Below are positions 16,303 to 24,833 of a stretch of DNA of 64,000 bases, one piece after another; position 1 is the stretch's first letter, and each line of letters opens with the position of its first letter. Origin of the DNA: Clostridia bacterium. GTDB taxonomy: Bacteria > Bacillota > Clostridia > Christensenellales > Aristaeellaceae. Location: positions 101,985 through 165,984 of the forward strand of contig JAFXZS010000019.1 in NCBI GenBank assembly GCA_017541105.1. The letters run 5' to 3'. The notes beneath the pieces were generated by a model. It did not search any database, was not told where the DNA came from, and saw nothing but the letters and a program-made list of their open reading frames with translations. The position numbers were made by a program, and so were the translations under genes.

Positions 16303-17409
16303 TCAGAAGGTCACGCCCTCAAAGCCCTGCCACACGTTTTTGCCGCTGTATGTCCTGGCCGCGGTTTCCCCGCGAAGAACCTTCAGGACCGAAAGGGCCA
16401 TCGTTTCCTGTTCCATTTCGCCGGGATAAACATGGATCGGCGCGATCCAGCCGCACCGCTCGCGGATGCCCGCGGCGATATCGTCAAAGCGCATCAGGCC
16501 GCCGGTCAGCACGATGGCGTCCACTTTGCCGCAGAGGACCGTGCTCATTTCCCCGATGCTTTTGCAAATCTGATAGATCATCGTATTCCAGACGAGCGTT
16601 GCTTTTTTGTCTCCCTGATCCACCAGCGCGTGCACCGTGTCGGCATTGGAAGTGCCGAAGAGGCTGACAAACCCGCCGGATCTTGAGCACATTCGGCGGA
16701 CATCGTCTATGGAATGCGCTTCAATATAATCCAGCAGCTCCAGGACAGGCACGCTGCCGATTCTGGTAGGAGCAAAGGGGCCTTCGCCGTCTGCCCCCAT
16801 GCTGCCGTCAATCATCCGTCCGCCGTAATGCGCTCCCACGGTCACACCGCCGTCAATGTGGGCGGTTACAAGGCTGCATTCCTCATAAGGCTTGCCCAGG
16901 GCTTTGGCATGAGCCTCCGCGACCGCCTTGTGGTTCAGGAAATGCGAGTGGGATACGCGGTAGAGGCCGCGAATGCCGGTCAGGCGCGCGTAATCACAGA
17001 ATTCATCCACATTGGTGGGATTCAGCGTGTAGGCAGGGCGATGATAGGCCAGGGAAAACTTCCAGGCCAGCATGACCCCCAGCTTGGCGGCGTGTTCGCT
17101 GCCGCCGACAGCCGCTTCGGTATCGTCGTACAGCTTCCGGTCGATGACCGTGACGCCGCTCGGCTGTGTGCACGCGCTGCCGCCGCGGCCCACGAACACA
17201 TCGATTTCGGAGGGGTCCACGCCTTCCTGTTCCAGCATTTCCAGAATCACCTGGTACCGAAAAGGAACCTGGTCGTTCACATGGGGATATTGCAGCAAAA
17301 CCGGCGCGTCGTGAAACCGGCTTCTGCAGAAAAGCTCCTTTTCATCGGCAAAGAGGCTGATCTTGGTGGAAGTCGAGCCGGGGTTGATAATCAGCAGTTT
17401 ATATTCCAT
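16303..17409 (-). CDS. buk: Butyrate kinase
   Basis: 368 residues, near the family length of about 355. The ASKHA-type phosphate motif opens the protein (LLIINPGSTSTKISLF), and FVGRGGSACTQPSGV, HIDGGVTVGAHYGGRMID and AIVLTGGLMRF are the remaining acetate/butyrate kinase signatures. The enzyme interconverts butyryl phosphate plus ADP with butyrate plus ATP. No phosphate butyryltransferase (ptb) gene is adjacent, so the usual ptb-buk pair is broken here; branched-chain or other acyl phosphates are possible substrates. It is divergent from the serA-like gene. Confidence 0.92.
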   Translation of the reverse strand: MEYKLLIINPGSTSTKISLFADEKELFCRSRFHDAPVLLQYPHVNDQVPFRYQVILEMLEQEGVDPSEIDVFVGRGGSACTQPSGVTVIDRKLYDDTEAAVGGSEHAAKLGVMLAWKFSLAYHRPAYTLNPTNVDEFCDYARLTGIRGLYRVSHSHFLNHKAVAEAHAKALGKPYEECSLVTAHIDGGVTVGAHYGGRMIDGSMGADGEGPFAPTRIGSVPVLELLDYIEAHSIDDVRRMCSRSGGFVSLFGTSNADTVHALVDQGDKKATLVWNTMIYQICKSIGEMSTVLCGKVDAIVLTGGLMRFDDIAAGIRERCGWIAPIHVYPGEMEQETMALSVLKVLRGETAARTYSGKNVWQGFEGVTF

Positions 17410-17475
17410 AGGTTCTCGCTCTTCTTTCTCTCCCGCTTTTTTACAGGCGGTTCTACAGCGCGGAAGGTCCGGGAC

Positions 17476-17505
17476 ATTCTATCATATTCGCCGGATTCCT
17501 GTCTA
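17476..17505 (-). promoter_or_regulatory. Promoter of butyrate kinase
   Basis: Minus-strand TAGACA (17505-17500) and TAGAAT (17481-17476) with an 18-base spacer, about 67 bases before the buk start codon. Confidence 0.45.
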
Positions 17506-17543
17506 TCTTCCTCACGCGCGGGAAGCATAAAGGCACGGAAGAA

Positions 17544-17577
17544 AAACAAGATCCCGGGGTGCTTTCCGCCCCGGGAT
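17544..17577 (-). terminator. Terminator-like hairpin upstream of buk
   Basis: A perfect 9-bp repeat (ATCCCGGGG 17551-17559, CCCCGGGAT 17569-17577). Read on the minus strand it is followed by CTTGTTTTTC. It has no obvious gene to terminate, because it sits between two divergent genes. Confidence 0.5.
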
Positions 17578-17586
17578 GTGATATAC

Positions 17587-17620
17587 TGGGCTCCGCGGCA
17601 TTCGCCTGCCGCGGAGCCCA
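17587..17620. other. Perfect 13-bp hairpin upstream of the serA-like gene
   Basis: TGGGCTCCGCGGC at 17587-17599 pairs exactly with 17608-17620 around an 8-base loop. TATACT at 17582-17587 touches its left edge. It ends 25 bases before the TTG start of the dehydrogenase, so it may shape the 5' leader. Confidence 0.5.
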
Positions 17621-17645
17621 ATGATCTGTGAGAGGGGATACTGCA

Positions 17646-18827
17646 TTGAAAGACCGGAAAATTTACTGCCTGAATCACATCGCCAAAGTTGGAACGGACG
17701 GGTTCCGCTCCGGATATACCCTGATTGACTCGCTGGATGAGGCAGCGGGTGTGCTGGTCCGCTCCGCGGACATGAAGGAGATGTCTTTCCCCGCCGGGCT
17801 CAGGGCGATTGCCCGGGCCGGTGCCGGCGTTAACAATATTCCGCTGGACCGCTGCGCGGAAGAAGGCATCGTCGTATTCAACACGCCCGGCGCGAACGCC
17901 AATTCTGTCAAGGAGCTGGTGCTTTGCGGCATGTTCCTTGCTTCCCGGGATATTGCCGGCGGTATCGCCTGGGTTCGGGAAAACGCGGAGGATGAAAATA
18001 TCGCCAAAACGACGGAAAAGGCCAAGAAGGCCTTTGCCGGGAATGAACTGAAAGGCAAAACCCTGGGGGTAATCGGCCTGGGCGCCATCGGGGTACTGGT
18101 TGCCAATGCCGCGGTTTCCCTGGGCATGAAAGTCTACGGGTTTGACCCGTATCTGTCCGTCCGCTCCGCGTGGAACCTTTCCCCGTTGGTCATTCACGCA
18201 GAGAAGATCGAGGAGATTTACGCGGCCAGCGATTATCTTACGCTTCACGTGCCCGCGACCCCAGGCACCAAAGGCATGATCGGCGCGGAGGCGATTGCAC
18301 GGATGAAGGCCGGCGCTGTCCTGCTTAATTTTGCCCGGGATACCCTCGTGGATGAAACCGCCCTGGCGGAAGCGCTGGAGAACGGCGCTGTGCGCTGCTA
18401 TGTCACCGATTTCCCCACTCCCGGAAGCACGCATATGAAAAACGCAATCGTCATTCCGCATCTCGGCGCCTCGACAGAGGAAGCGGAGGACAATTGCGCA
18501 GTGATGGCTGTCCGGCAGCTGCAGGACTATCTGGACAACGGCAACATCCACAACTCGGTAAATTATCCCGAAATCGATCTCGGCCTGTGCGAAACAGACG
18601 CACGGGTCGGCATCCTGCACAGGAACATTCCGAATATGCTCAGCCAGATCACAACCTTCTTCGGCAATCAGGGCCTGAACATTGAGAATCTGGCGAACAA
18701 AAGCCGCGGCGATTTTGCCTATACCCTTCTGGACCTCAGCCATCCGATGCCCCATGACACGGTGGAACGCCTGAAGGAGATCAACGGCGTCATCCGCGTC
18801 CGGAGGATTGTGGAGAACAAGCAGTAA
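17646..18827 (+). CDS. serA: D-3-phosphoglycerate dehydrogenase-like 2-hydroxyacid dehydrogenase
   Basis: 393 residues. It has an NAD-binding Rossmann motif (TLGVIGLGAIG), the catalytic Arg in LNFARDTLVDE, the catalytic His in VIPHLGASTEEAE, and a C-terminal ACT domain (NMLSQITTFFGNQGLNIENL). This short serA type oxidises 3-phosphoglycerate to 3-phosphohydroxypyruvate for serine synthesis; the ACT domain suggests serine feedback. The TTG at 17646 is chosen because AGGGGA lies eight bases before it; an in-frame GTG at 17628 has no site. No serC is adjacent. Confidence 0.85.
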   Translation: MKDRKIYCLNHIAKVGTDGFRSGYTLIDSLDEAAGVLVRSADMKEMSFPAGLRAIARAGAGVNNIPLDRCAEEGIVVFNTPGANANSVKELVLCGMFLASRDIAGGIAWVRENAEDENIAKTTEKAKKAFAGNELKGKTLGVIGLGAIGVLVANAAVSLGMKVYGFDPYLSVRSAWNLSPLVIHAEKIEEIYAASDYLTLHVPATPGTKGMIGAEAIARMKAGAVLLNFARDTLVDETALAEALENGAVRCYVTDFPTPGSTHMKNAIVIPHLGASTEEAEDNCAVMAVRQLQDYLDNGNIHNSVNYPEIDLGLCETDARVGILHRNIPNMLSQITTFFGNQGLNIENLANKSRGDFAYTLLDLSHPMPHDTVERLKEINGVIRVRRIVENKQ

Positions 18828-19007
18828 TTACTCGATCCGGCAGCTTTCGTCAAAATTCCCGTTATACCATTTGTTGGTCGCACTATCATTGCATGCATAA
18901 TACTTATCGACATACAATTGATAGGCATTCCCCTTGGAGGCCAGGACCGTCTCCGTATAATTGAACTGAACGATTTCCGCCTTCGGGGCTTCATATTCTT
19001 TCTTCAT
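18828..19007 (-). CDS. 59-residue peptide of unknown function
   Basis: An ideal AAAGGAG site precedes an ATG encoding MKKEYEAPKAEIVQFNYTE, then a polar tail with two cysteines (YYACNDSA and DESCRIE) and no signal peptide. The N-terminal pattern MKK-x-Y-x-x-P-x-x-E-x-V-x-F recurs in short leader-like peptides of Firmicutes, so a RiPP-type precursor is conceivable, but no modifying enzyme is adjacent. It ends head to head against the serA-like stop codon with no gap. It belongs to no family I can name. Confidence 0.6.
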   Translation of the reverse strand: MKKEYEAPKAEIVQFNYTETVLASKGNAYQLYVDKYYACNDSATNKWYNGNFDESCRIE

Positions 19008-19354
19008 TTGTTTTCTCCTTTCATCATCCGCCGGAAAACTTCCGTATGATGCTTTCCGCTTCCCGTGTGTTTAATACAGTAACATTCTATCCGCTTCCAG
19101 AAGAAATGCAAAGATGAAAAAACGCTTTTTCTGTTGTTATTCGCAACAGAGGGGAATTTGTGAACCCGGGAACAATACAGTTCGGGCGGACGTATTTTTT
19201 CCGGGGAATGCGGCAGGAAACGGCCGCTGCCGGAAAGAATATATACATGGCAAATGAAAACCGAATATCCGCGCCGGGGCAATGGGATTCCCTGCACGGA
19301 ATCCGTGCCGATACCGGGGAACGCGGATCTGCGGATCGGAAAGGGGTATGTATC
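19008..19354. other. Divergent intergenic region (347 bases)
   Basis: It separates the 59-residue peptide gene from the leucine-rich-repeat gene. It holds the peptide promoter and a few short inverted repeats (GGATTC-type at about 19288-19306). An open frame from 19160 runs into the downstream gene, but it has no ribosome site and no signal sequence. I see no other gene in it. Confidence 0.4.
19084..19111 (-). promoter_or_regulatory. Promoter of the 59-residue peptide gene
   Basis: Minus-strand TTGCAT (19111-19106) and TAGAAT (19089-19084), 16-base spacer, about 77 bases before the start codon. Confidence 0.4.
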
Positions 19355-20551
19355 ATGAGAAGGAAGCTTCAGTGTTTGCTGCTGGTTTGTCTGATGGCTG
19401 CGTGCAGCCTGACATGCTGGTCGCCGGCGTTTGCCGCAACAAGAACGATTCAGCTGGATGACAGTGCGACGTGGGAACTGGATACGAAATACTCGCCCAC
19501 GGGAGCCCGGATGTATGTCAGTTCGGAAGACGGGACCGTGATCCGCTACCAGGTAATCAGCGGGACCAAAACCTTCAATGAGCTGAAGCAAATCGCCGAA
19601 GATGAAGGATACACCAGCGACGGTGCCTTCCGGGAATCCAAGACAGGCGTATACATCTATTATGCTTACCGGATCGGTGAGTATCTTGATTTCCAGGGGA
19701 CCGTCGCGGTGTTTAACTCCTTAAAAAACTGCATCGCCATTTTTGTGGAAAGGCATGAGGTGATCGGCTGGAACACCATTAAGGTTTCGGCCAAAGCGCA
19801 GCCAACGCCGGCCCCGAACCCTCGGAACGGAACCGTAATTAACGCGGCCAATTTTCCGGACAAAGTATTCAGGGAATATGTCACAAAGCTGGAACAGAAA
19901 TCGTTTAACGGCGACGGCGCGTTAAGCAGCAGCGAAATACAGGATATCCGGAAGATCACCGTGCACGGCGCGTCCAGCCTGACAGGCATTGAATACTTTA
20001 CGGCGCTTCAGGCGCTTGACTGCAGCAACGGCTCGCTGACCCAGCTGAATCTCAGCAAAAACACGAAGCTGAAGGAGCTGAACTGCGCGAACAACCGCCT
20101 CACGCAGCTGGACCTCAGCAAAAATGCCAAGCTGGCCAAACTGGACTGTTCCAACAACTATCTGACAAAACTGGATCTGAGGAATAACACCAAACTGCAG
20201 AAACTCAACTGCCGGTCGCTGTATCTGCAGGAAGTGTACCTGAAAAGAGACGCGACGCTGGGTTCCATCCAGAAATATGATGTGACCAAGATTATTTACG
20301 GGAATGCGGGATCATCCACCAAGATCAAGCTGAACAAATCCAAGGCAACGCTGCAGCTCGGAAAGAGCATCAGGCTGAAGGTGAAGGGCAGCACATCGGG
20401 CCTCAGATTAACCTGGTATTCCAGCAAGACAGGCATTGCCAGGGTAAGCAGCAACGGGACAGTCACAGCGGTCGGAAGAGGTACATGCTATATTACATGC
20501 ACGGACGAGAAAAGCGGCGCCAGCGCGACCTGCAAGATTACCGTAAAGTAA
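19355..20551 (+). CDS. Secreted leucine-rich-repeat protein with Ig-like (BIG2) domain
   Basis: 398 residues. A signal peptide (MRRKLQCLLLVCLMAACSLT, ending SPAFAA) is followed by an N-terminal domain of unknown type, a proline-rich hinge (AQPTPAPNP), an EF-hand-like stretch FNGDGALSSSEI, about four internalin-style repeats of the form LTQLDLSKNAKLAKLDCSNN, and a C-terminal BIG2 domain (IKLNKSKATLQLGKSIRLKV to the end). It is probably exported and binds protein or glycan surfaces. AAAGGGG eight bases before the ATG at 19355 fixes the start. No sorting signal or cell-wall anchor is seen. Confidence 0.8.
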   Translation: MRRKLQCLLLVCLMAACSLTCWSPAFAATRTIQLDDSATWELDTKYSPTGARMYVSSEDGTVIRYQVISGTKTFNELKQIAEDEGYTSDGAFRESKTGVYIYYAYRIGEYLDFQGTVAVFNSLKNCIAIFVERHEVIGWNTIKVSAKAQPTPAPNPRNGTVINAANFPDKVFREYVTKLEQKSFNGDGALSSSEIQDIRKITVHGASSLTGIEYFTALQALDCSNGSLTQLNLSKNTKLKELNCANNRLTQLDLSKNAKLAKLDCSNNYLTKLDLRNNTKLQKLNCRSLYLQEVYLKRDATLGSIQKYDVTKIIYGNAGSSTKIKLNKSKATLQLGKSIRLKVKGSTSGLRLTWYSSKTGIARVSSNGTVTAVGRGTCYITCTDEKSGASATCKITVK

Positions 20552-20579
20552 TCCGGGTACCGCTGAACCCACGGCACAG

Positions 20580-20617
20580 CGGCTCCCCGCCCGGGATTGC
20601 GGGCGGGGAGCCGTTTT
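20580..20617 (+). terminator. Terminator of the leucine-rich-repeat gene
   Basis: A 14-bp perfect stem (CGGCTCCCCGCCCG, 20580-20593 with 20600-20613), a 6-base loop, then TTTT. It lies between two convergent genes. Confidence 0.8.
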
Positions 20618-20622
20618 GCATG

Positions 20623-21501
20623 TCACCGGCAAACCGGAACGCGGCAGAGCGCGCGGAGGCTCCGGTGCCAGCGGGTAACGGTTTCTTCATCGGGAGGGCG
20701 AAATCCGTCCTCCGCCATGCCGAGCTGCAGGCGCTTGTTATTGCCCAGCGCGTGGTAGGGCAGCAAATCCACCCGGCGGATCCGGGGAAGCTCCTCTGTC
20801 AGTTCCGCGATGCCGCGGAAATGCTCCGGGGTATCGTTCACACCGGGAATGACAGGGCAGCGGAGAATGATTTCCGCGCCCCCCGCGTGAAGCTTTTTCA
20901 GGTTCTCAAGGATGAGCCGGTTATCTTTGCCGGTCCATGAACGATGAAGCTCCGGATCCGTGATCTTCCAGTCATACAGAAAAAGGCCGACGAAGGGAAG
21001 GATGTCCCGGAAGGCTTCCCAGGGCGTGTGGCCGCAGGTTTCCATCGCGACATGAATCCCCTCCCGGTGCAGCAGGGAGGCCAGTGCAAGCGCAAAAGCC
21101 GGCTGCTCCATGGGTTCGCCGCCGGTCAGGGTGACTCCGCCGCGGCCGCGGAAAAAAGGCCGGTCCGGCAGGATCCGGGACAGCACGCTTTCCGGTGACA
21201 TTTCCGTTCCGCTGAGGCGGCAGGCTTCCGCGGGACAGACGGAAACGCACATCCCGCAGCCCTCGCAGCGGGAAGCATCCAGCTCCCCGCGGGGCCCGCG
21301 CGCTCCGGCGGGACAGGCGGCGCAGGCGCCGCAGCGGACGCAGCGGGAAGGCAGCACCAGCACCTGCGGGCTGCCGCGCTGCGCCTCAGGGTTATGGCAC
21401 CAGCGGCAGCGGAGCGGACATCCCTTGAAAAAGACGCTGGTGCGGATGCCCGGTCCGTCGTTGACGGAAAAGGGAATGATATCGGTGATGAGGCCGCGCA
21501 T
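20623..21501 (-). CDS. Glycyl radical enzyme activase (radical SAM)
   Basis: 292 residues. The radical SAM cluster motif is C28-x3-C32-x2-C35 (KGCPLRCRWCHNPEA). Two ferredoxin-like four-cysteine clusters follow: C54-C57-C60-C63 and C79-C82-C85-C89. VTLTGGEPMEQ is the SAM-binding GGE motif. The enzyme abstracts hydrogen from the conserved glycine of its partner. Its ATG begins three bases after the stop of the glycyl radical enzyme gene, so the two are translationally coupled. The extra clusters are typical of activases for non-PFL glycyl radical enzymes. Confidence 0.93.
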   Translation of the reverse strand: MRGLITDIIPFSVNDGPGIRTSVFFKGCPLRCRWCHNPEAQRGSPQVLVLPSRCVRCGACAACPAGARGPRGELDASRCEGCGMCVSVCPAEACRLSGTEMSPESVLSRILPDRPFFRGRGGVTLTGGEPMEQPAFALALASLLHREGIHVAMETCGHTPWEAFRDILPFVGLFLYDWKITDPELHRSWTGKDNRLILENLKKLHAGGAEIILRCPVIPGVNDTPEHFRGIAELTEELPRIRRVDLLPYHALGNNKRLQLGMAEDGFRPPDEETVTRWHRSLRALCRVPVCR

Positions 21502-21504
21502 GGA

Positions 21505-23775
21505 TCAGTACAGGGCACGGGAGAGCATATCCGCCTGGGTGCCCTGGTCCAGGTCGACAAAGCGCGCGCTGAAGCCGCCGACGCGCACAAACAGGTTCCG
21601 GTGCAGCTCCGGATGAACCATGGCGTCCTCCATTTCACCGCGGTCCATCACGCTGATATTGAGGGACAGAATGCCCATGTCAAAGGCGGTATCGATCAGG
21701 TCCCGGACGACGTCCGGGTGCCGGGAGAACAGATCCTTGCTCAGTTTCAGGTTCTGCGCGGTGCCGGCGGTAAGGTCCATCCGGGTGGAGGCCAGGGAGC
21801 GCAGCAGCGCCGGGAGGCCGCTGTGATCCATGCCGGCCATGGGATTGTTGCCGTTGGAAAGATAGGTGAAGGCCCGGCGGCCGTCCGCCGTCGCGAGGGT
21901 ATTGCGCCCCAGATCCACATTCGCGCCATTGTTGATCATGACCACCAGGTAGGAGGAGAGCCCCTGGGCTTCCGCCTGCCGGGCGGTGGTTTCAAAGACG
22001 TGGGTATTCACGATCCGGGCCATTTCATCCGCAGCAGGATCATCGTTGCCGAACTTGGGGCAGCGAAGCAGCGTCCGGCGCAGATCCTCGTGCCCGGCGA
22101 AATCCGCGTCAAGGATTTCCACCAGTTCCCGCAGGGAAAGGAGCTTCCGCTCATAGACCACCTCGCGGATGGCGGTCAGGCTGTCGGAAACCGTGGTGTT
22201 GCCGTAGGTTTCATAGGTGCCGGCGAGATAGCGCACACCGCCGTCCACCAGCGGCTTTGCCCGCGCCACGCAGTCATCCATCAGCAGGCTCATGAGCAGC
22301 ATCACGCTGTTTTCGCGGACGGTATCGTATACGAGGCGCTGGTGCCGCGCGGCAATTTCCGTGAAGTATTCCACCTGGCGCTGATAGGCGTTCAGCAGCT
22401 TTTCGAAGGTGTCGAAGCTTTCCGGGGAACCGAGGTTCAGCCCGTGGGGGCATCCGCGGAGCGGGTCGACGCCTTCGTGCAGGGTGACCTCCAGCGCTTT
22501 GGCCAGGTTGATGATGTCATTGGGGGTGCCGATGCTGCGATGGCCGAGCACGTATTCCCCGCAGCCGAAGAAGCCGTACTGTTCCGCCTCCCCGTGGGAG
22601 ACATGCATCATGTTTTCAACGGCGCGGACGGAAGCCTCGTCGTTGAAGAGGAGGGGATAGGTCATCCCGTCCCCCAGCATCTCCAGGGCCAGGCGGATCA
22701 CATCTTCCGAGAGGCCTTTGTACATCCGCAGGGAAAACTCCGGCTTCAACTCGCGGAAACGCATTCCCGCTTTCATGATGGCCAGGGAAACGCGGTCTGC
22801 GTTTTCGGGATTCCGGCGGCCGAGGCCGCCCATCACAATGCGCCCGTCCCGGCTGTCCGTATCCCGCATCAGGCGGTAGAAGGAAAGCAGCAGCCCGATG
22901 GCTTCCTCTTCCGTCAGGGCCCCGCTGTCCAGGTCCCGGGCGTACAGGTCCCCCAGATACACATCCATCCGCCCGAAATCCCGCCCGCCTGTCATGGCGG
23001 AATAAATCCATACCAGCTGCAGCGCGTCGCGGAAACAGGCCGGCGCACCGGCCTTCAGCCGGAGGAGGCTGTCCAGCATCGGACGGATCCATTCCGGATC
23101 CGCCCCCTCCGCCAGTTTCTGACGGAGCTGCTGCTCACACAGGCCGAGAATATCCGTGAGCAGATCCGTCAGCGAGCAGAGCGCCTGCAGGAATTCGCGC
23201 CGGCCCTCGGACAGGCCGGCATCCTCCATCCGGGCGAGCACTTCCGCGCGCAGCCCCGGCAGGCCGAGGCGCACCAGCTTATCGTAGTCCAGCTGGGAAA
23301 ACACCAGCCGGTAGAGGCCGAAGATCACGCCGGAATCCACGGACCAGAGATCGCTGGGCATCTCGCGGTTCATTTCTTTGTCAAACTTCGCCCGGACCTT
23401 CGCGTTGACATTCTCTTTTCTCCAGAAATCAATCAGCCCGGCGATCGCGGCACGGCTTTCATGCGTCTGGGAAGGGCGGTTCATCACCCGCTCCAGGCGG
23501 CCGAGGTCCGCGTAGAAGGAAACGTTGTCCAGCCCGTCGGTATCGTCATCCCAGTAGCTGGGAGCGACCCCCAGGGGACGGAACATGCGCCGCCCGGCCA
23601 GCAGGTCCCCCTCACGAACCGGGGCGACGGCGGCGGGCAGCGCCACTTCCAGGCACTTCAGCTCCCGCAGGGCAAGCCCGCAATCCCGGCAATCCTGATA
23701 CACCTGTGTATATCTGAACTCTGTTTCCAGACTGTCCTCCAGATGGGTGTCATCCCAAGCCAGATATCCTCTCAT
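21505..23775 (-). CDS. Glycyl radical enzyme of unassigned substrate
   Basis: 756 residues. The thiyl cysteine is C405 in GFFGCGEYVLG, with a glutamate two residues later as in dehydratase-type members (GCxE) rather than the double cysteine of pyruvate formate-lyase. The radical glycine is G734 in VRVGGFSARFVDL, 22 residues from the end; Phe replaces the more usual Tyr. Possible reactions include dehydration or C-C/C-N cleavage; nothing in the sequence fixes the substrate. GGAGGT precedes the ATG at 23775. It is divergent from an AraC regulator and borders the mannosidase locus. Confidence 0.88.
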   Translation of the reverse strand: MRGYLAWDDTHLEDSLETEFRYTQVYQDCRDCGLALRELKCLEVALPAAVAPVREGDLLAGRRMFRPLGVAPSYWDDDTDGLDNVSFYADLGRLERVMNRPSQTHESRAAIAGLIDFWRKENVNAKVRAKFDKEMNREMPSDLWSVDSGVIFGLYRLVFSQLDYDKLVRLGLPGLRAEVLARMEDAGLSEGRREFLQALCSLTDLLTDILGLCEQQLRQKLAEGADPEWIRPMLDSLLRLKAGAPACFRDALQLVWIYSAMTGGRDFGRMDVYLGDLYARDLDSGALTEEEAIGLLLSFYRLMRDTDSRDGRIVMGGLGRRNPENADRVSLAIMKAGMRFRELKPEFSLRMYKGLSEDVIRLALEMLGDGMTYPLLFNDEASVRAVENMMHVSHGEAEQYGFFGCGEYVLGHRSIGTPNDIINLAKALEVTLHEGVDPLRGCPHGLNLGSPESFDTFEKLLNAYQRQVEYFTEIAARHQRLVYDTVRENSVMLLMSLLMDDCVARAKPLVDGGVRYLAGTYETYGNTTVSDSLTAIREVVYERKLLSLRELVEILDADFAGHEDLRRTLLRCPKFGNDDPAADEMARIVNTHVFETTARQAEAQGLSSYLVVMINNGANVDLGRNTLATADGRRAFTYLSNGNNPMAGMDHSGLPALLRSLASTRMDLTAGTAQNLKLSKDLFSRHPDVVRDLIDTAFDMGILSLNISVMDRGEMEDAMVHPELHRNLFVRVGGFSARFVDLDQGTQADMLSRALY

Positions 23776-23914
23776 CGGCGACCTCCGTGCTGTTTCTGTC
23801 CTGTAAACAGTCAAGGCATTTCCCAGGATTATTGTAACCGGCAAAGGCCCGGAACCAAAGTGCAGGAACAAGCGGAAAATATGCAAAAAGTAAGATGAAC
23901 GGATGCGGGTGCGG

Positions 23915-23943
23915 TTTACTTTTTCCGGCGCTGCCTGTATAAT
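23915..23943 (+). promoter_or_regulatory. Promoter of the AraC regulator beside the glycyl radical genes
   Basis: TTTACT (23915-23920), 17-base spacer, TATAAT (23938-23943). The following bases 23945-23955 are AAGGCAGTGAC, an 11-mer repeated at 24779-24789 just after the -10 element of the downstream transporter operon. Confidence 0.65.
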
Positions 23944-23970
23944 GAAGGCAGTGACGGAGGACGTTTCGGT

Positions 23971-24702
23971 ATGCTGATTGAATACGGCAACACGGTTGTT
24001 GCACCGGCGTGGGAACTGACGGAGGATGTGCCCACGGGCTATTCCCGCATTTACTACGTGCTGGAGGGGGATGTCACCTATGAGTCCGCAGATGTCCGGA
24101 CGTCCCTGAAACCCGGCTTTCTCTACACCCTGCCCTCGACCGTGCCGTATCACGTATGGCGGAACCGGAAGAAGGACTTTGCCTGTACCTACCTGCATGT
24201 GGCTTTCAGCAAATACCGGGTCAACAATCTGATCGAGCTTCCCGTGGAAGAGGGCAGCTGCCTGAGCGATTTCATCGCCACGGTTTCCGCGGCGATCCGG
24301 GAGGAGCGGATCGAACTGCTGGAACAGCTGGCGGAAGCCTTCTCCTTTTTCCTGAAAAGCAGCGAAAGCTTCGTGCAGAATTCCCAGATGCTGACCCGGG
24401 TGCAGCGGCACATTGTCCGCCATATTTCCGAAGAGCTGACCATCGAACGGCTCAGCAGCCTGTTCAATTATCACCCGAATTATTTCATCCGGCTCTTCCG
24501 GCATGAAACGGGCTATACGCCATATCAGTATATCGTCCAGCAGCGGATGCAGTACGCGGTCACCCAGCTGAACAAAGGCCTGCCGAACGAGGAGGTCTGC
24601 TATGCCTGCGGATATACGGATTCCAGCACGTTTACCCGTGCCTTCCGGAAATACTATGGCGTGGCGCCGCAGAAATACCGCAAGGGATTCCGGAAACCGT
24701 GA
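23971..24702 (+). CDS. AraC-family transcriptional regulator
   Basis: 243 residues: an N-terminal cupin-like sensor (RIYYVLEGDVTYES; SLKPGFLYTLPSTVPYHVWR) and two C-terminal helix-turn-helices (LTIERLSSLFNYHPNYFIRLF; EEVCYACGYTDSSTFTRAFR). Such regulators usually bind a sugar and activate catabolic genes. GGAGG precedes the ATG. Its position between the divergent glycyl radical pair and the following transporter operon makes both candidate targets. Confidence 0.9.
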   Translation: MLIEYGNTVVAPAWELTEDVPTGYSRIYYVLEGDVTYESADVRTSLKPGFLYTLPSTVPYHVWRNRKKDFACTYLHVAFSKYRVNNLIELPVEEGSCLSDFIATVSAAIREERIELLEQLAEAFSFFLKSSESFVQNSQMLTRVQRHIVRHISEELTIERLSSLFNYHPNYFIRLFRHETGYTPYQYIVQQRMQYAVTQLNKGLPNEEVCYACGYTDSSTFTRAFRKYYGVAPQKYRKGFRKP

Positions 24703-24770
24703 CGCCTGAATTCTTAATTTATGCACATTTTTGATTCGCTGCTGCACTTTTCGGAAGGGAAAGTTGTTGA

Positions 24771-24789
24771 TACAATTTAAGGCAGTGAC
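24771..24789 (+). promoter_or_regulatory. -10 element and shared 11-mer before the transporter operon
   Basis: TACAAT at 24771-24776, with no good -35 match at the right distance, which suits activator dependence. It is followed at 24779-24789 by AAGGCAGTGAC, the same 11 bases found after the AraC promoter. Confidence 0.4.
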
Positions 24790-24833
24790 AGAGCTTATTT
24801 GAACAGCATAAACCGGCAGGGGAGGAATGAGTT

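Noticed and set aside
19160-19354. N-terminal extension of the leucine-rich-repeat protein
   Set aside because: It would bury the signal peptide 65 residues inside the protein and has no ribosome site; the ATG at 19355 has both a site and a signal sequence directly after it.
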